Source: Mobiluncus sp963511525 (GTDB taxonomy: Bacteria > Actinomycetota > Actinomycetes > Actinomycetales > Actinomycetaceae). Taken from it: a DNA stretch of 64,000 nucleotides. A program made the translations under genes and the position numbers. The stretch lies in the NCBI RefSeq assembly GCF_963511525.1, contig NZ_CAUPIY010000001.1, positions 372,001-436,000 on the forward strand, read 5' to 3'. Positions 61,646 through 64,000 of this stretch are shown here, one piece after another (the first letter of the stretch is position 1; every line of letters starts with the position of its first letter). A model generated the notes under the pieces. It had not been told where the DNA came from, searched no databases, and saw only the letters and a program-made list of their open reading frames with translations.

Positions 61646-63160
61646 TTATTTCAAAAAGTCCGGAATGTCGAGTTCATCGTCTGCCGCGATGTCGTCAAAG
61701 ACGTGTTCCAGGCGCAGTGCTGGCGCACGCTGTTCCCGGGAGGAATCAACATAGTCCGGTACGCTCGCCGCATCGGGCGACACTGGACGAATCCCTGAGG
61801 TAACGGCTAGAGGCTCCCGCTTTGCGTCAGGAATTCCGTTCAGGCCGGTGAGTTTGATTTCCGGTTGATGCGTCTCTGACTTGGGCCGCAAGGCGCCCAC
61901 CGCCTCGGTTCCAGCGGGGAACTTCGGGGCTTTCAACTCGGGAACTTTCGCAGCCGGTTCGTGGCGGTGCTGAGCCAGCCGGGCCTCGATTCCGTCAAGG
62001 ATTTCTTCCTTTTCAGAAGCAGGTTCAGCAGTTGCCGGGGCGGGCTTCGGCGTCGCCGGAGCTTCCGCATTCGGCTGCGGTGCCGTCTGCTGGCTCGGTT
62101 CGTTAGTCCGGGGCGAAGCCGGCTGCTTGGCACTCGGAGCGGCCGGGGCGGGACGCGCTGCTGTGGCACGGGCGGCAGATGACTTCTGAGCGGCATGCGC
62201 GGAGGTGGCATATCCACCCTTGCCTTCAAAGCCCGCGGCGATAACCGTGACTTTAATCTCATCAGCAAATTCTTCGTTCGGGGCGTAACCGATAATGACG
62301 TTAGCGTCTGGATCGGCCAGTTCGCGAACCATCTGGGCAGCATCGTTCATCTCTTGCATCCCCAGGTCCGTCCCGCCTTGGAAGAAGATGAGCACACGGT
62401 CAGCCCCGTCCATAGAGCTTTCTAGCAGCGGCGAAGAGATTGCCATCTCTACTGAGCTGAGAGCCCGATCCGGGCCAGTAGCGGTGCCAATGCCCATCAG
62501 CGCGGTCTTGGCATCTTTCAATGTGGTGGTCACGTCAGCGAAATCGACATTGATGGTACCGGGGATGGTGATGATTTCGGTGATGCCCTGTACGGAGGAT
62601 TGCAGGACCTGGTCAGCGGCACGGAAGGCTTCCAGTACCGAGAGGTTGGCATCCGTAGATTCCAACAGACGTTGGTTAGGAATGACAATGAGGGCATCAA
62701 CTTGTTCACGCAGCGCTTCGATACCTCGATCGGCTTGTTGCTCTCGACGACGTCCCTCAAATTGGAAAGGCCGAGTAACCACACCGATGGTCAAAGCGCC
62801 GAGCTCACGGGCGATACCGGCCACAATCGGTGCCGCGCCCGTGCCGGTGCCACCACCCTCACCAGCGGTGACAAAAACCATGTTGGAATCGCGCAGCGCC
62901 TCACGGATATCTTCCTCGTGAGCAGACGCTGCCGCTTTGCCAACTTCGGGATCAGCTCCAGCGCCCAACCCGCGGGTGGACTCCCTGCCAATCTCGAGTT
63001 TGACATCAGCATCCGACATCAGCAGGTCTTGTGCATCGGTGTTAATCGCGATGAACTCGACCCCGCGCAGATTTGATTCAATCATCCGGTTTACCGCGTT
63101 GACACCGCCGCCTCCGACGCCTACGACGCGGATGACTGCCAGTGGTGCTGGTTCCATCAT
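61646..63160 (-). CDS. ftsZ: Cell division protein FtsZ
   Basis: A tubulin-like GTPase that forms the Z-ring. The GTP-binding signature AGEGGGTGTGAAPIVAG and the N-terminal GVGGGGVNAVNRMI are intact, as is the T7-loop region NVDFADV. The globular core (about 1-315) is followed by a long, Ala/Pro/Glu-rich linker (about 325-490) and the conserved C-terminal peptide DDELDIPDFLK, which binds SepF. Linker length is greater than in most actinobacteria (504 residues total). GGAAGGGG lies 6 bases before the ATG. Confidence 0.97.
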   Translation of the reverse strand: MMEPAPLAVIRVVGVGGGGVNAVNRMIESNLRGVEFIAINTDAQDLLMSDADVKLEIGRESTRGLGAGADPEVGKAAASAHEEDIREALRDSNMVFVTAGEGGGTGTGAAPIVAGIARELGALTIGVVTRPFQFEGRRREQQADRGIEALREQVDALIVIPNQRLLESTDANLSVLEAFRAADQVLQSSVQGITEIITIPGTINVDFADVTTTLKDAKTALMGIGTATGPDRALSSVEMAISSPLLESSMDGADRVLIFFQGGTDLGMQEMNDAAQMVRELADPDANVIIGYAPNEEFADEIKVTVIAAGFEGKGGYATSAHAAQKSSAARATAARPAPAAPSAKQPASPRTNEPSQQTAPQPNAEAPATPKPAPATAEPASEKEEILDGIEARLAQHRHEPAAKVPELKAPKFPAGTEAVGALRPKSETHQPEIKLTGLNGIPDAKREPLAVTSGIRPVSPDAASVPDYVDSSREQRAPALRLEHVFDDIAADDELDIPDFLK

Positions 63161-63370
63161 GGTTTTCCCCTTCCAACCTTAACCTTGAACTTAAGGGTTA
63201 AAGTAATGCCGTCTTTTTGACGCCAGAAATTTAGTGAGTGTTGTGCAATTAACCGGGATGCGCTTCGGCGTGTTTTGGAATTTCAGATTTTTGACGCAGT
63301 TTAATTCCCGGCGGCCACACTGTTAGACTGCGAAAGGCAAAAGCAATTTTCACTATCTAAAGGAAAAACA
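63161..63370. promoter_or_regulatory. Divergent ftsZ/ABC-lipoprotein intergenic region
   Basis: A region of 210 bases with the start signals of ftsZ (minus) and the solute-binding protein (plus). It contains an inverted repeat TTAACC at 63179-63184 with GGTTAA at 63196-63201, close upstream of the ftsZ ribosome-binding site. No credible gene. Confidence 0.4.
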
Positions 63371-64000
63371 ATGGTTTTTAAAAAAATTGTCAGCCTGGCG
63401 GCGGGCCTCGCCGTAGCTTTTTCTTTGACCGCTTGCGGCGGCGATTCATCTAACAACGCCGGCACCGAAGGGGGCAACACCGCGAAAAGCGCGGGCGACA
63501 AGTTCGTGGTCGGCTTTGACGCAAACTTCCCGCCTTACGGCTACAAGGACGAAACGACTGGAGAATACACCGGTTTCGACTTGGATCTAGCTGCCGAGGT
63601 AGCGGAGCGCAACGACTGGACCCTGGAAAAGAAACCTATTGACTGGGATGCCAAAGATATGCAACTCGATTCTGGATCGGTGGACTGCTTGTGGAACGGT
63701 TTCACCATGAACGGCCGCGAGGACAAGTACACCTGGTCAAAACCTTATGTAGATAACTCCATTGTTTTTGTAACCCGCAGCGCGGACAACCTGAAAGACG
63801 CCGCGGCTCTGGAGGGCAAGACCGTCATTGTGCAGGCTGATTCTTCCGGTTTGGCAGCCCTGGAGGACGAAGCCAACAAGGATTTGCTCGCTTCGTTCAA
63901 AGCCCTGAACAAAGTTCCCGACTACAACAACGCGTTCATGAGTCTGGAAGCCGGGGCGGCCGATGCGGTGGCCGTGGACATCGGTGTCGCCAACTACCAG
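63371..64000 (+). CDS. Amino-acid ABC transporter solute-binding lipoprotein (5' part; continues beyond window)
   Basis: 210 codons are visible. The N-terminus is a lipoprotein signal with lipobox SLTACG (Cys near residue 22). The mature part has the type-3 solute-binding fold for polar amino acids: VGFDANFPPYGY, YTGFDLDLAAEVAERN, DCLWNGFTMN, and the phosphate-like loop region ALEGKTVIVQADSSG. The ligand is not clear, but DANFPPYGY and GFDLDL fit a glutamine/cystine-type family. Permease and ATPase genes would be expected to the right. The ATG has AAAGGAAAAACA before it. Confidence 0.9.
   Translation, partial: MVFKKIVSLAAGLAVAFSLTACGGDSSNNAGTEGGNTAKSAGDKFVVGFDANFPPYGYKDETTGEYTGFDLDLAAEVAERNDWTLEKKPIDWDAKDMQLDSGSVDCLWNGFTMNGREDKYTWSKPYVDNSIVFVTRSADNLKDAAALEGKTVIVQADSSGLAALEDEANKDLLASFKALNKVPDYNNAFMSLEAGAADAVAVDIGVANYQ

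Noticed and set aside
1..64000. CRISPR arrays, insertion sequences, prophage genes, rRNA or tRNA genes
   Set aside because: I looked through the intergenic stretches and found no repeat arrays, transposases, phage genes or RNA-gene folds.

Overview
The window is chromosomal DNA of a moderately GC-rich actinobacterium. Markers include whiA-yvcK-rapZ, SepIVA- and Wag31/DivIVA-type coiled-coil proteins, PriA-type HisA, SepF, and a DosSR-like two-component system beside cydABDC. The mix of genes, the intermediate base composition and the host-associated look (cytochrome bd, a secreted pore-former-like protein, cell-wall-binding repeats) suggest Actinomycetaceae, most likely Mobiluncus. The genus is an inference. 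I see no rRNA, tRNA, CRISPR array, insertion sequence or prophage.

Layout. 0-2.5 kb (minus): whiA (5' part), yvcK, rapZ. 2.6-6.8 kb (minus): an ABC-F ATPase and RNase E/G. 7.2-15.9 kb: cydA-cydB-cydD-cydC followed by a DosS-like kinase on plus, with its DosR-like regulator convergent on minus. 15.9-19.5 kb (minus): coaD, sepIVA-like gene, DUF177 gene, rnc, mutM, most of them overlapping; rsmD diverges from coaD. 20.1-28.4 kb (minus): a large membrane protein, recG, a FakA-like protein that has lost its kinase motif, and aspA. 28.6-33.3 kb (plus): rpmB, a secreted aerolysin-like protein, a PiT phosphate transporter with a small membrane partner, and tpx. 33.4-35.8 kb (minus): trmH-family methyltransferase and infC-rpmI-rplT. 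36.3-40.0 kb (plus): a divergent H+-pyrophosphatase and a glycosyltransferase. 40.2-54.4 kb (minus): sseB-like gene and priA, then, after an interposed import module, hisH, a gene of unknown function, hisB, hisC, hisD. 54.5-63.2 kb (minus): dnaE, rluD, lspA, divIVA, yggT, sepF, ftsZ. The window ends inside a plus-strand amino-acid ABC solute-binding lipoprotein gene.

How the genes work together. Most of the window is housekeeping. Four places stand out. (1) About 8 kb between priA and hisH holds a secreted CWB2-repeat acid phosphatase, an AfuABC/FbpABC-type importer and a divergent two-component system; together they read as a regulated scavenging unit for a phosphorylated or metal-bound substrate. 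(2) A secreted protein with aerolysin/epsilon-toxin-like character follows rpmB. (3) The FakA homologue next to recG has Asn in place of both Mg-binding Asp residues. (4) infC appears to start at AUU and encodes a long Lys/Ala/Pro-rich tail. Several strong hairpins mark terminators and intercistronic processing sites.
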